Assembly: GCA_041648755.1 (NCBI GenBank)
Contig: JBAZOJ010000012.1
Coordinates: 1-31,086, forward strand
Reading direction: 5' to 3'
Source of the DNA: JBAZOJ01 sp041648755
GTDB lineage: Bacteria; Planctomycetota; B143-G9
Length of the DNA stretch: 31,086 nt
In this document: in pieces, positions 7,852 to 16,964 of the stretch
How the letters are laid out: the number at the start of each line of letters is the position of its first letter
How positions within the stretch are numbered: position 1 is the stretch's first letter
The notes under the pieces: generated by a model
What the model was told of the DNA's origin: nothing
The model's database searches: none
What the model saw: only the letters and a program-made list of their open reading frames with translations
Position numbers and translations under genes: made by a program

Positions 7852-10431
7852 ATGCGAACGGCAGTTGCTGCGACATTGCTTCTTGCCTTGGGGCTTTCAG
7901 CAGCCTTTGGCGAGGTGGTAGCCTCCACTCAAGTGGGCAAGGCCGCGGCTGCGCTCACCGAGGCACTGACCACAGACACCGCCGAGGCATGGGAAACGGC
8001 AATTTCTTCATGCAAAGCCGCCGCTGCCGATCGCGCTCACAGCCCCGACGGCCCGGCTGCGGCCGAGCTTTATAGAAAGGCACTGAGCCTATCCCTCCGC
8101 CCACAGGATCTTTCCGATTTCCTTGCTCTTGCTTCCGGGCAGCCCGGGTACAGTTCCACCAAGCTGAACGCTCCCGTCGAATCGTTCTCGTTTTCCTCCG
8201 ACGGCAGACTGCTCGCAGTCGCGTATGCAACGGGAGCAGTTGAGGTGCTGTCGGCAACGAATTTGGCTCCGTTGTGTAAGCTCAACGGTAACTGGGATCG
8301 TTGCAGGCGCGTACTATTCTCACCCGATGGAACCAATGTCATCATAGATTGCGAAGCCATGGACGTCCCGATGTTCGAGATCCCTTCAGGAAAGCTCATA
8401 CGGACTTTCGGGACATCAGCGCCTGCGGGCGCCGTCGAAGTATCGCCGGATTGGACTCGCGTGGCAATTTCATCCTCTCCGGGCGCCAAGGAAACCGAGT
8501 ACATCGTGTTCGAGCCCCGTTCAGGCAGGCTGCTGATGAAGGCGACAAGCGACGACTATATCACCCGGGCGCTCCTTTTCCTTTCCACTGACAACCGGCT
8601 CGTGACCTTCGGTTCGAACAAGGATCCCTATTACAGCTTGCGGGTGTTCGATGTTGTCAACGGGGAACAGGTCGCCCGGCCGCCAACAGGCTCTGGCCAC
8701 ATGAGTTCTCTGTGCATTTTCAGGCTGTACGAGTTTCCGGGCAGCAAGTCGCTCGTCGCGTTCGGGGATGGGGCGATCTATCAATTTGACCTTGTCACGT
8801 TCGAGGAGAAGTCATGTGTCTGGGACAAATTCCCGGTTTTCGTCACTGCGGACACGCAGAAAGAGAGCCTGACAATTGTGGCGCGCGAGGGAATTTTCCG
8901 CTGGTCGCCCGGAATGGAAGAATCGGCAGAGCTGCTCAAGCAGGATGGACTTGATTTCGCGACAGCGACTCCCGATGGCGAGGCGACGGCATATATCGCC
9001 AAGGGACGGACCTTCTTCCGCGGCACCGATAACGACGGGTATCGGGAAATCCCGGGAGCGGCAGCAAAGAATCTCGCTTTCAGCCCTGACGGTCAGTCTC
9101 TGTACATTTCCTATGACACAGGTGCATTGTCTGCAATCATGGTGGGTTATTCCCTGGATCAGAAGGTGCTGTCCGCCTACTACGCAAAGCACCCGGTCGC
9201 TAAATACAGCCCCAGGCGGCTGCACAACGAGGCACTTGCCGAATCCCGCAAGGAAAAGCCCGACACCGCTGCTATACAGGTTTGTCTGATCTCCTGGTTG
9301 AAGCGGGCGATCGTGGAGGGAAGAAGCGACGAGGCCCAACTCGCCTGTGACGCTATGCTCTCGTTCTCCGGAATATTCGGCCCGTCGGAGGGACTTGTCA
9401 GAGCAGTCGCATCCGAACAACGGCGAAAGATGACTGCGAAGGTCGGAAATGGTCCGGTAATGCAATTGTGTATGAACACGAAATCCCAGTGTATCTCCTC
9501 AGTCTGCGGCGATGGCACTATCGGCATCCTGAACCCCGCGACAGGAAGACTTGAAATACAGGAGAAAGTGCCGAGTACTGTTGCCGCCGTGTGGGCGTGG
9601 CCCTCTTCCGTGTATTTTTCGGTAGCCTTCGAGGATGGGACCGTCACCACATTTGACGTCGAGAAGATGGAGCGTTTTGCCTCATTTCGCCTTCCGGTCA
9701 AACCGTTGGATTTCAGTGATCGACCTTGTTTCTCCATCGGTGCACTCATCGCAAAGGACGGCTCTGTCCACACCTTCAACGTCCGCAGGTACATCACCAA
9801 AGTGGAATTGCCCGAGCCCGAGGGCCGCAAGGTGCTTATCTCTCCTGACTTCGAGAGATTAGTGGTTCTTGGCGCATCCGGAACACTATACCTTTGGAGT
9901 CTAAAGAGGGACATTGTCGCGTATCTCGACAAGTATCCCCCGGAATCGCCGATCAAGGATATCGCCTTCTGCGGCGCCGGGGAAACCGATGCTCTGATTG
10001 CTTTGTGCAACAACGGCGATGTCATAGGATTCGACTGGAAGAGAGAGAATCTCGTCGCGAAAGGGAAGCTGACTCTTGACTTCATCCCAACCGCGATAGT
10101 AAGAGATTTCGCGTCCGACGCTCCAGTTCTGACGGTCGGCAACCTCGCCGCAGTACCTGCCGGAAACGGCAAGTCCATCCGAGTCAAACTCATTTTGCCC
10201 GAAGACATGCGGATTCTCTGCCCGGAGCTTTCGTGGCAGCAAGTCATTGCGTTTCCTGATGGCACGGTAAATGTGGGCACTTGGAGCCTTGTTGACAGGA
10301 CTTTCAAAATCCGGCGCGCAATCACACCGGAGGTCCCCGTCACGCGGGCAGAATTACTGCCTGCGCAAGATGCGGTGGTGCTGGGACATTCGGACGGTAC
10401 GTTGTCGTTCTGGAACACGGCGCTGAAATAA
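7852..10431 (+). CDS. Exported double beta-propeller protein A', second copy
   Basis: This encodes 859 aa. ATG 7852 is preceded by AGGGGGCGAAC, giving a ribosome binding site like that of gene A, and opens a signal peptide (MRTAVAATLLLALGLSAAFG, cut near AFG|EV). Unlike protein A there is no cysteine at this point, so this copy should be released into the periplasm or outside rather than lipidated. The layout matches protein A: helical residues ~22-95, a propeller at ~100-450 (VLFSPDGTNVIID, NLAFSPDGQSLYIS), a helical linker at ~460-545 (CLISWLKRAIVEGRSDEAQ) and a second propeller ending AVVLGHSDGTLSFWNTALK. Blocks such as LNGNWD, KATSDDYITRALLF, RLYEFPGSKS and AREGIF align with protein A without large gaps. 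It lies 12 bases before gene B', in the same order as the first module. Function is not recognised. Confidence 0.85.
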   Translation: MRTAVAATLLLALGLSAAFGEVVASTQVGKAAAALTEALTTDTAEAWETAISSCKAAAADRAHSPDGPAAAELYRKALSLSLRPQDLSDFLALASGQPGYSSTKLNAPVESFSFSSDGRLLAVAYATGAVEVLSATNLAPLCKLNGNWDRCRRVLFSPDGTNVIIDCEAMDVPMFEIPSGKLIRTFGTSAPAGAVEVSPDWTRVAISSSPGAKETEYIVFEPRSGRLLMKATSDDYITRALLFLSTDNRLVTFGSNKDPYYSLRVFDVVNGEQVARPPTGSGHMSSLCIFRLYEFPGSKSLVAFGDGAIYQFDLVTFEEKSCVWDKFPVFVTADTQKESLTIVAREGIFRWSPGMEESAELLKQDGLDFATATPDGEATAYIAKGRTFFRGTDNDGYREIPGAAAKNLAFSPDGQSLYISYDTGALSAIMVGYSLDQKVLSAYYAKHPVAKYSPRRLHNEALAESRKEKPDTAAIQVCLISWLKRAIVEGRSDEAQLACDAMLSFSGIFGPSEGLVRAVASEQRRKMTAKVGNGPVMQLCMNTKSQCISSVCGDGTIGILNPATGRLEIQEKVPSTVAAVWAWPSSVYFSVAFEDGTVTTFDVEKMERFASFRLPVKPLDFSDRPCFSIGALIAKDGSVHTFNVRRYITKVELPEPEGRKVLISPDFERLVVLGASGTLYLWSLKRDIVAYLDKYPPESPIKDIAFCGAGETDALIALCNNGDVIGFDWKRENLVAKGKLTLDFIPTAIVRDFASDAPVLTVGNLAAVPAGNGKSIRVKLILPEDMRILCPELSWQQVIAFPDGTVNVGTWSLVDRTFKIRRAITPEVPVTRAELLPAQDAVVLGHSDGTLSFWNTALK

Positions 10432-10443
10432 CAAGGGGATGAG

Positions 10444-13095
10444 ATGAAAACCAACTCATATGCCCGATCGGTGCTCGCATTTGCTGTAATATGCACGATG
10501 TCGGTGCTTGTCGCTGGCGCGGAGGATGTCGGAACAACGCTTGAATCGGCACTCAAGGCGTTCCAGAAGGCAGCAGCGTCGGGTTCGGAGAAGAACTGGG
10601 CAGACGCTGCACAGACAGCGAATGCTGCCATGACAAGTGTGCGAGCGGGGGGTGACTACCGTGCGGAATGCGCGGCTGCCCAGCTCGCGGTCTCTGCTGC
10701 AGCAGAAACGGACTTCGATATTGAGAAGCAGACGGAAGCAGCAAGAAAGATGACCTCGCTGGCAATCACCGAACACCATGACTGGTACATCCGCGGAGTT
10801 GACTGTTCTCCGAATGGCAAGCTGGCTGTACTGACCCTTTCGTACAGTGTCGAGATCTGGGACATCGCAGGACGGAAGACAGCAAGGGCTCTCCCGAGGA
10901 TGCCAGAGACGGTGAACTTTGCCTTTTTCACCGCCGATGGAAAAAGCATAGTCATGGATGGCGGACGAGTGGTGAAGATACTCGATGTCGAGACTGGCAA
11001 ATGGGTCGGCACGTTGAGAGGAGCGGAGAACGAGATTGGCGCAGGTCAGATATCGCCTGACCGACGTATCCTGTTCGTCTCCGAGAGATGGGGCAGTAAC
11101 GTTTGTGCTTTCGACATGAAAGAGCAAAAGATTCTCTGGCGAAAGCCTTCCTTCTGCGATTACGGTCTCCTGCCCGTGTCCGAATCTGGAAGCCGAATCC
11201 TGCTCTACAAGGAAAGAGGGATCATTCTGGCCGATTGCGAGACCGGCCGCACGATTGCCGAGGCATCATATACTCCACCGGCCGAGGACTTTTTTCTGGT
11301 TGGCGAAGACGGGGCTCTGCTGTGCGGGGGGAAAGAAAATGTCGTCCTGTGGCGTTCATCGGACGGAACTCTCACCAAACTCAAGACTCCACTCGGCTAT
11401 GTGTCGTGTACACAGGCGTTACCGGAGTTCGGCCTGTTTGCTCTCTCCACCTACAACACTGATTTCAACGATTGCCGCGTGGTGTTCTTCGACGCGGCCA
11501 CAGCCGAACAGAAATCAAGTTTCCGCCTGGCGGAAGCCGAACGAGTGTACAGATTCGTTCGGCAGGGAAAGCTGCTGGTTGCTTTGTGCGAAGGTGCGCC
11601 CTCGTTTGTTCTCGCAGCCGACGGCTCTGGAGTCAAGGGGATGTTACCAATCGCCAACTCATTGGATGCTGCGATCCTACCAGATGGTTTCCTCCTTGCC
11701 ACAGGATTCAAAAAACTGGCGATGGCCTATCTACCGGCTTTTGAGAAAGTCGGCGTGCTGACTCAGCTCGCAGGAGAAGCGGGATCGCTCGACTGCGCCG
11801 CCGTTGCCACAACTGTCAGGAAGGCGCTTGCGGAATACACAGCCGGGAAGGATCAAGCCGTTCTGAGCAAGGCGAGGCGCTACGCCAAGACATACGCCTC
11901 AACAGCCCTTGTTGATGGAAGTCCCTTCGACATGGCTTCGGCGTGGTCGCTCCTCGAATCGGTGTTCTCCGCCTCGGGCGTGGCCGACGGCTGGAATGAC
12001 GCTGCACACAAGGCAGGTCTGCCGTTCCTCAAGGCCGAGGGGGGAAAGGTCCTGGGGGTAGGGTTCGGCGGTGGCCGCAGTTCGCTTACCTGGGCGACAG
12101 GTCTGGGCTATTACAGAATGGGGATTGGGGACGAGTGGAGAACAGAGCACGTCAAGGAGAATTGGGGCAAGGCGACAAAGACATTCATCGGGCCATGGTC
12201 AGGCACAGTCGTGACCGCGACAAACCCAGGCTGTTACGTCATTTACCGATCCTGCCACAACGGAGAGTTTCCGTTTCTTGAAGAGGACAATCTGCTGGAT
12301 GTCGTCTTTTCGAGCCGCGGTGTGGAGGCTGCGCTCGTGCTGGAAGACAGCATTGTCGTTACCGAATTCTGGATGGCTCGAAACTGCGCAAGGTTCGATG
12401 TTACGGGGCTTAAGCCCAGGCAGATCAAGATTTCCCACGGTGACTCGCTTGTAATGCCCAGGAAAAGGGAGATCGGATTTCACGAATACAGCGACAGCAA
12501 TACCGGCGTCAAGCACGACAACATCGCTCCGTACTTCACCATCCCTGACGCGTTGCCAGGAGACATTTCCGCACTCGATGTGGATTCCGAAGACAAGCTG
12601 CTCTGCGCATGTGATGGCAACGGGAACATTGGAGTGTGGAACGTTGACTTCGATGTCTGGCGAGGCAAGATGCCGAACTGGAGCAAAGACCGGATACCCT
12701 ATGACCCGGCCAAAGGCAGAATCCCAATAAAGAGCTTCCAGTCAGGAATTGCGCACGCTGACTTCATCAACTACGTTGAAGGAAAAGAGCACATGATCCT
12801 GGTGGGCTCGCAGGAAACGGGCGAGTTTGCGGCTTTTTCGTCCGAAGGCATGAAACTTGGTGCGGCGAAGGGAACTCCCGGGCGCGGAATCGTCAGTGGC
12901 GACGGGCGCACGGTGGCGCTGAACAGTCTGCGCAGCGTTTCGGTCCTCAGACCCGCTGAGGGGCTCGCGGCAACGTTTGAGTTTTCCGAGGAGATTTCGA
13001 GCATAGCGCTGTCGCCGGACGGCGCATTTCTGCTGGCCGGCGGCGAAAAGGGGAACCTGTACCTGAGGTTTGTGGAGGGGTATCTGAAGAATTGA
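10444..13095 (+). CDS. Exported double beta-propeller protein B', second copy
   Basis: This encodes 883 aa starting at ATG 10444 behind AAGGGG (10434-10438). The signal peptide MKTNSYARSVLAFAVICTMS is probably cut near AGA|ED. Helices at ~28-105 (SALKAFQKAAASGSEKNW) precede a propeller at ~110-435 (GVDCSPNGKLAVLT, VEIWDIAGRK, VKILDVETGKW). A helical linker follows at ~450-530, then a second propeller to the end (VDFDVWRGKMPNW, PYDPAKGRIP, ISSIALSPDGAFLLAGGE, LYLRFVEG). The last ~330 residues are the best conserved part between B and B', including a GCYVIYR.CHN.EFPFL block whose cysteines are kept in both. This argues that the C-terminal propeller carries the functional surface. The stop codon overlaps a GATGAAT tandem repeat. 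No terminator is visible behind it. Confidence 0.85.
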   Translation: MKTNSYARSVLAFAVICTMSVLVAGAEDVGTTLESALKAFQKAAASGSEKNWADAAQTANAAMTSVRAGGDYRAECAAAQLAVSAAAETDFDIEKQTEAARKMTSLAITEHHDWYIRGVDCSPNGKLAVLTLSYSVEIWDIAGRKTARALPRMPETVNFAFFTADGKSIVMDGGRVVKILDVETGKWVGTLRGAENEIGAGQISPDRRILFVSERWGSNVCAFDMKEQKILWRKPSFCDYGLLPVSESGSRILLYKERGIILADCETGRTIAEASYTPPAEDFFLVGEDGALLCGGKENVVLWRSSDGTLTKLKTPLGYVSCTQALPEFGLFALSTYNTDFNDCRVVFFDAATAEQKSSFRLAEAERVYRFVRQGKLLVALCEGAPSFVLAADGSGVKGMLPIANSLDAAILPDGFLLATGFKKLAMAYLPAFEKVGVLTQLAGEAGSLDCAAVATTVRKALAEYTAGKDQAVLSKARRYAKTYASTALVDGSPFDMASAWSLLESVFSASGVADGWNDAAHKAGLPFLKAEGGKVLGVGFGGGRSSLTWATGLGYYRMGIGDEWRTEHVKENWGKATKTFIGPWSGTVVTATNPGCYVIYRSCHNGEFPFLEEDNLLDVVFSSRGVEAALVLEDSIVVTEFWMARNCARFDVTGLKPRQIKISHGDSLVMPRKREIGFHEYSDSNTGVKHDNIAPYFTIPDALPGDISALDVDSEDKLLCACDGNGNIGVWNVDFDVWRGKMPNWSKDRIPYDPAKGRIPIKSFQSGIAHADFINYVEGKEHMILVGSQETGEFAAFSSEGMKLGAAKGTPGRGIVSGDGRTVALNSLRSVSVLRPAEGLAATFEFSEEISSIALSPDGAFLLAGGEKGNLYLRFVEGYLKN

Positions 13096-13121
13096 TGAAT
13101 GATGAATGATGATTGATGAAT
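13094..13121 (+). repeat. Four tandem copies of the heptamer GATGAAT
   Basis: GATGAAT occurs at 13094-13100, 13101-13107, 13108-13114 (as GATGATT) and 13115-13121. The first unit overlaps the TGA stop of gene B' (13093-13095). Slippage here would change only the 3' untranslated part. Confidence 0.8.
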
Positions 13122-13375
13122 AGGATCGGGCCGGAGACCCTCCTGCGCCGCGCCTCCGGAGGGCTGCGCCGGGCGGGGGGCCGGATGCCGGAGGTAAGCC
13201 AAAGGCAAGATGAAGGAAGAGCGGAAGGACATCTAACCACAGAAGCCGCAAAGAGCGTGGAAAGGGCCATTAACCGTCACGCCAAGCTCAACGAAGCCGG
13301 GTCGTGCGAGATCCGCCTTAGGAGGATCCAGGCGTTTCGGATGAGGAACGCCAGGAACGCCGGGACGCGGTCTCC
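13096..13375. other. Intergenic region between convergent genes
   Basis: After the heptamer repeat this 280-base stretch has a GC-rich part with the palindrome CCTCCGGAGG (13153-13162) and then a segment reading CTAACCACAGAAGCCGCAAA (from 13233), which looks like degenerate dispersed repeat DNA. I see no supported gene and no hairpin with a T tract for either of the two genes that converge here. Confidence 0.5.
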
Positions 13376-15118
13376 CTACTCCATCGGGATCAGCTTCAAT
13401 AGCGACATGCCACAACGGGCGTACAAAGCGCCATCCATCTGAAGAAAGAGATTGGCAGGGCCAATTCGCGACAGTGAAAAAGGGGTGAATTCGTCAAGCA
13501 TCGGTGGAACGGAATAGGAGTCTGCGGCAGCAATCAGTTGGCAGTCAGGTCCAAAGGGATACACGTTCATATTGGCGCCGAATGCCAAGCATGTTCGCCA
13601 CTCCCATTCGCCTGCGACAGCCGTTCCGTCGCCATTGATAGTCACTTCGGCAACGGGAAACTCGTTGTTTTCGTCCACCGGACCGAATTCAGGTATGTAC
13701 ACCAAGAGCAGACCATCCATACACGCCCAGATGCAGTAGCCAATGGTGCGCCCCGGCGACTCAATTTCCGGACATACGAGGGTCTTTACGTTGGACAGGT
13801 CATGGCGCGCCAACATGAAGATCCGGCCATCACCTGTCCAGGAGAGAATCACAATGGCATCACGCGTTGTGCCAGCGTACCTAGCATTCTCCAAGTGGGA
13901 CTGTTGGCCGGTCCGTTTGTCAAGGACAGCAACCTGTGGACGCCCTCCACGGTAAAACTCATAGACAACCGCTTCGGGCAGTCCGAAGAAACTGCCGTTG
14001 CATTCCCAATCAGTACTGGTTTCAGTGGTGCCGACAAAAGTCACCCCCCTGGACCCAGCGAAAGCAATCAGATTGCCATCGAAGTACAGAGGTTTCCCGG
14101 GTGCGGAACGCTCCGTGATCTGACGCGTGGAAAGCGAGTACTCTCCGACCACATTCTCATTCGTCCGGATGTAGTACAGGTTCCGGGCATCGCTGGCACT
14201 ATACAACATCTCCGGGAAGTCCCTGAGCCCAAGGGCAACACTGCGGCGCGCGCGGAAAAGGCTCTGCGTCTCGACGAAGTAGCCGCCCTGGAACACGCCG
14301 CATCCATTTTCGATGCCCGGCTTCAGGCCGTATTCTGCAATAAGCGGGTTCTCCTTCAGGACCGTGAAGGTGCCTGCAGCAAAGTCCCAGAGCACGAGTC
14401 TGTCGCCGTCCTCAATGATGCACTTTCCGTCCTCGAGAGTGCAGATCCGCGGCCAGCCCACCGCTTGCGGGGAGGCATACAACGACCCGCCCCACAAGGC
14501 GAACGCGGTTCTGCTTTGGGGTGACCACACGACCATACCCCTCTGACCGGGGAATCGAAACAGCATGATCCGGGCACGCACATCAAGTCCAGTTGCAGCA
14601 GGTTTCTGATTTTCCCCAGCAAGATCGGTACGCACAAACTTCTGCTGAAACTTGGATGTGCCCTGGCCACCATGGTGCAGCGACCAGATGACGGTTTCGC
14701 CGTCCGCGCAGACCGGTTCCACCCAGGGAATTGCTTCAGGCCTGAAGGTCTTCGCCTCGGGAAGAAGATCAGTTACCTCCGGAGCGGGACTCCGCGTCAC
14801 ACCGGCATTGGAAAGCGAGTAGATCGCCTTTGAGGAGAAGGCGCGGTAACTGCCCTTTGATCGGGCGATGACGAGGGGAACTTCGACAAGCTCCCATGAC
14901 GATGAATACGTCATAGCAGGGAATGTGAGTTCTATGACAAGGCGGCTTTGGCCGATCACTGCCACCCGGCTCCCGTCTTCACTAAGGGCAAAGTCAGAAG
15001 CATACAGTTCCATGGGCATCCTGGCATCAGAAACCAGGTCAGAGGTCGGTGGCTTTGGCGTACAGCCCCACAGAAGCAGGGAGACGAGTGCGAGGGAGAG
15101 CAAGGAGCGAGATTTCAC
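13376..15118 (-). CDS. Propeller-like lipoprotein
   Basis: This encodes 580 aa from GTG 15118, with GGAG eight bases upstream. The lipoprotein signal peptide MKSRSLLSLALVSLLLWGC ends in a lipobox with Trp at -2 and Cys19 as the lipidated residue. The mature part repeats short strand-turn-strand blocks with Ser/Asp-Gly turns (ALSEDGSRVAVIG, CADGETVIWSL, LEDGKCIIEDGDRLVLWDF, ILSWTGDGRIFMLA), consistent with a beta-propeller resembling, but not closely matching, the WD40-like proteins encoded at 2283-13095. Several cysteines are spread through the mature chain. The signal peptide DNA is almost identical to that of the gene upstream (start 16964). The gap to that gene is 76 bases, so the two are probably co-transcribed. 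The specific function is not recognised. Confidence 0.75.
   Translation of the reverse strand: MKSRSLLSLALVSLLLWGCTPKPPTSDLVSDARMPMELYASDFALSEDGSRVAVIGQSRLVIELTFPAMTYSSSWELVEVPLVIARSKGSYRAFSSKAIYSLSNAGVTRSPAPEVTDLLPEAKTFRPEAIPWVEPVCADGETVIWSLHHGGQGTSKFQQKFVRTDLAGENQKPAATGLDVRARIMLFRFPGQRGMVVWSPQSRTAFALWGGSLYASPQAVGWPRICTLEDGKCIIEDGDRLVLWDFAAGTFTVLKENPLIAEYGLKPGIENGCGVFQGGYFVETQSLFRARRSVALGLRDFPEMLYSASDARNLYYIRTNENVVGEYSLSTRQITERSAPGKPLYFDGNLIAFAGSRGVTFVGTTETSTDWECNGSFFGLPEAVVYEFYRGGRPQVAVLDKRTGQQSHLENARYAGTTRDAIVILSWTGDGRIFMLARHDLSNVKTLVCPEIESPGRTIGYCIWACMDGLLLVYIPEFGPVDENNEFPVAEVTINGDGTAVAGEWEWRTCLAFGANMNVYPFGPDCQLIAAADSYSVPPMLDEFTPFSLSRIGPANLFLQMDGALYARCGMSLLKLIPME
15051..15117 (-). repeat. 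Duplicated signal-peptide DNA segment, copy 1
   Basis: This 67-base stretch encodes most of the signal peptide and lipobox of the propeller-like lipoprotein. It matches 16891-16957 at 62 of 67 positions by direct comparison, while the coding sequence beyond it does not align. Confidence 0.85.
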
Positions 15119-15194
15119 TTGAAACTCCGATGACGAAAGTGGAAATCGGAACCCATGAGCGTCTCCTGTAGATCTCCGGTATTGGGGGAAATCC

Positions 15195-16964
15195 TCATTC
15201 CTCTTCCGTCTCCCACACCTGTCTCTCGCCGGTGACGCGGTCGAATTGCAGCATCATCTTCTGGAAAAGGATCCAGTCGGAGATCTCGGGCGGGTGGCGC
15301 GGATACCATGGAGTGAAATCAAGGAAACCGGGATACAGAGCTTCCGACCAGCGCATCTCAGCCCCCTCGAAGCCAAGGGCTCGCATCCCGGCGGGATCGG
15401 ATTTCCACACCGAGCAACCCCAGGTAACGGCACGCTTTGCAGGAAGAAGGTGCTTTGCGTCGTCAATGGTCCGCACGTCAGGGCTGAGAAAGACCGAGAT
15501 TTCAACTTTCTTCGATGAGGCGATTGAGTCTATCAGCGCATAGCTTTCCTGAGACGTGTTGCTCTCGTGCAGACATTGCAGATATGCCCTTTCCAGTTTC
15601 GGGGCATTGAGGACAAGTGCGTCGGCGTGCTTTACAGCGCTTCCCAGTGCCAATACCCTCAGGTTGGGTGCATCCACAGTGGCATCCGGGGTATCGGAAC
15701 TCAAGTATCCGACCGACAGGCATTCGACTCCACAGGGAAGGCGACGCCATTGCGATGAAGACATATTCCCAACTGACAGGGCGCGGAGGTCTTTCAGCTC
15801 TGAGATGTTGTCCGGCAGGGAGACAACTGACAGGAAACGCACTGTGGAGGGAACTGTTTCGAGGAACGAAGTGCCCAATATGATTGTGTTCGAGCCCGAA
15901 AAGGTCTCGGCAACGAAGGCGTCTTGTGTAATTACCGACCGAAGAGGCGGGCCGGTTCTCGCGGCAGCAATGCGCGATTCGCAGAGCCTTTGGAAAGCCT
16001 CGACGTCACTCATCTTGAAGCCGGCCGGCGGCCGGAAGTCGTCGAAGGTGAGCGGAACACGCAGGATCAGATTATCCCCGCGGAACGCGCTGAGAAGGAG
16101 TGCCAGTTCTTCAGATGAACAACTTCGGGCATCCGCCTCCAGGGAGACAACTGCGTGCTCCTTAAGCCAAGCTGCCAGCGAGCGGACATCGCTTCCCCTC
16201 TGGCACATCACGGACACACATGTGGGGCTCAGGGCAGCGACGGAACCGGCGAATTCACCCCAAGTCATCTGCTCGATGCCCGATCCCATCTGAAGACTGG
16301 TGCGGTCTCCTGGAGGAGGGGAACTGTCGGCCGAACTGGCAAGCATCACGTACTTCAGATCCAGCCCTTGCGCAGCGGAAAGCGCCCCAAGTCTGGCCTT
16401 GCCACAGATGATGTACTCGGCCGATCGGCAGGCTTCAAGCGCGGTTCGGGCGTCGTCTTCGGTGCCAACCGTGAGGTCCAGCGAGCGAATTCCTGCGATA
16501 TCCTGCTTCGAGATTCGTCCGTTCGCAACAGAGGCGGCATCGGCGGCATACAAACGGCCTTGACTCCGCACGAGCCCGTTCGCAAGCAACCTGAATTGGG
16601 AATCTCCTCCCGGGAAAAGCACATAGTGAACGCCACTCCAACTCTCTCCCCACGGCGGCAGAACCGTAACAGTAAACAGACAGGTCTCCCCCGGCATACC
16701 CGGGCACTGGACTGCGTCGGTCCACCCGTGCTCGAGAATCTGCACCCCGGGCGTTGCACAATCGAACTCCTCGGCTCCGGATTGCGCTGTGCCGTTAAGA
16801 TTCCAGTTGATCGAATCATCGCCAAAGAACACCTCGCCGGAAATGCTCTGCGTAGTCTCTCCACCGAGGATCACCTTCAAGGGCTTCCCTGGCTTTGGCG
16901 TGCAGCCCCACAGAAGCAGGGAGAGAAGGGCGAGAGAGAGCAAGGAGCGAGATTTCAGGGGCAT
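15195..16964 (-). CDS. LRR-like lipoprotein
   Basis: This encodes 589 aa from ATG 16964. The start is uncertain. GGAG (16968-16965) abuts this ATG directly, whereas in the neighbouring lipoprotein GGAG lies six bases before a GTG that aligns with CTG 16958 here, so CTG could be the true start. The signal peptide (KSRSLLSLALLSLLLWGC) ends at Cys21. The mature part begins with a beta-rich domain (~22-125), followed by leucine-rich irregular repeats: SLDLTVG, VVSLEADARSCSSEELALLL, LRALSVGNMSSSQW, VECLSVGYL, LRVLALGS and LERAYLQCL. This fits a variant LRR fold, usually a protein-binding surface. The C-terminus is acidic (ETEEE). It lies between a zinc-ribbon gene and the other lipoprotein. Ligand and role are unknown. 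Confidence 0.75.
   Translation of the reverse strand: MPLKSRSLLSLALLSLLLWGCTPKPGKPLKVILGGETTQSISGEVFFGDDSINWNLNGTAQSGAEEFDCATPGVQILEHGWTDAVQCPGMPGETCLFTVTVLPPWGESWSGVHYVLFPGGDSQFRLLANGLVRSQGRLYAADAASVANGRISKQDIAGIRSLDLTVGTEDDARTALEACRSAEYIICGKARLGALSAAQGLDLKYVMLASSADSSPPPGDRTSLQMGSGIEQMTWGEFAGSVAALSPTCVSVMCQRGSDVRSLAAWLKEHAVVSLEADARSCSSEELALLLSAFRGDNLILRVPLTFDDFRPPAGFKMSDVEAFQRLCESRIAAARTGPPLRSVITQDAFVAETFSGSNTIILGTSFLETVPSTVRFLSVVSLPDNISELKDLRALSVGNMSSSQWRRLPCGVECLSVGYLSSDTPDATVDAPNLRVLALGSAVKHADALVLNAPKLERAYLQCLHESNTSQESYALIDSIASSKKVEISVFLSPDVRTIDDAKHLLPAKRAVTWGCSVWKSDPAGMRALGFEGAEMRWSEALYPGFLDFTPWYPRHPPEISDWILFQKMMLQFDRVTGERQVWETEEE
16891..16957 (-). repeat. Duplicated signal-peptide DNA segment, copy 2
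   Basis: This is the counterpart of 15051-15117 at a constant offset of 1840 bases. It encodes the signal peptide and lipobox of the LRR-like lipoprotein. The five mismatches are clustered around 16921-16935, apart from one at 16902. Confidence 0.85.

Noticed and set aside
9180..10631. Open frame of 483 codons on the minus strand across the end of A' and start of B'
   Set aside because: It lies antisense to two well supported genes with signal peptides and paralogues, is rich in Ser/Arg/Pro as expected of a shadow frame, and has no family resemblance.
13093..13121. Possible CRISPR or attachment-site repeat
   Set aside because: The unit is only seven bases with no spacers, and no integrase or cas gene is present in the window.
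13538..14524. Plus-strand open frame of 328 codons opposite the propeller-like lipoprotein
   Set aside because: The minus-strand frame has a lipoprotein signal peptide and Shine-Dalgarno; the plus-strand product is compositionally odd and domain-free.
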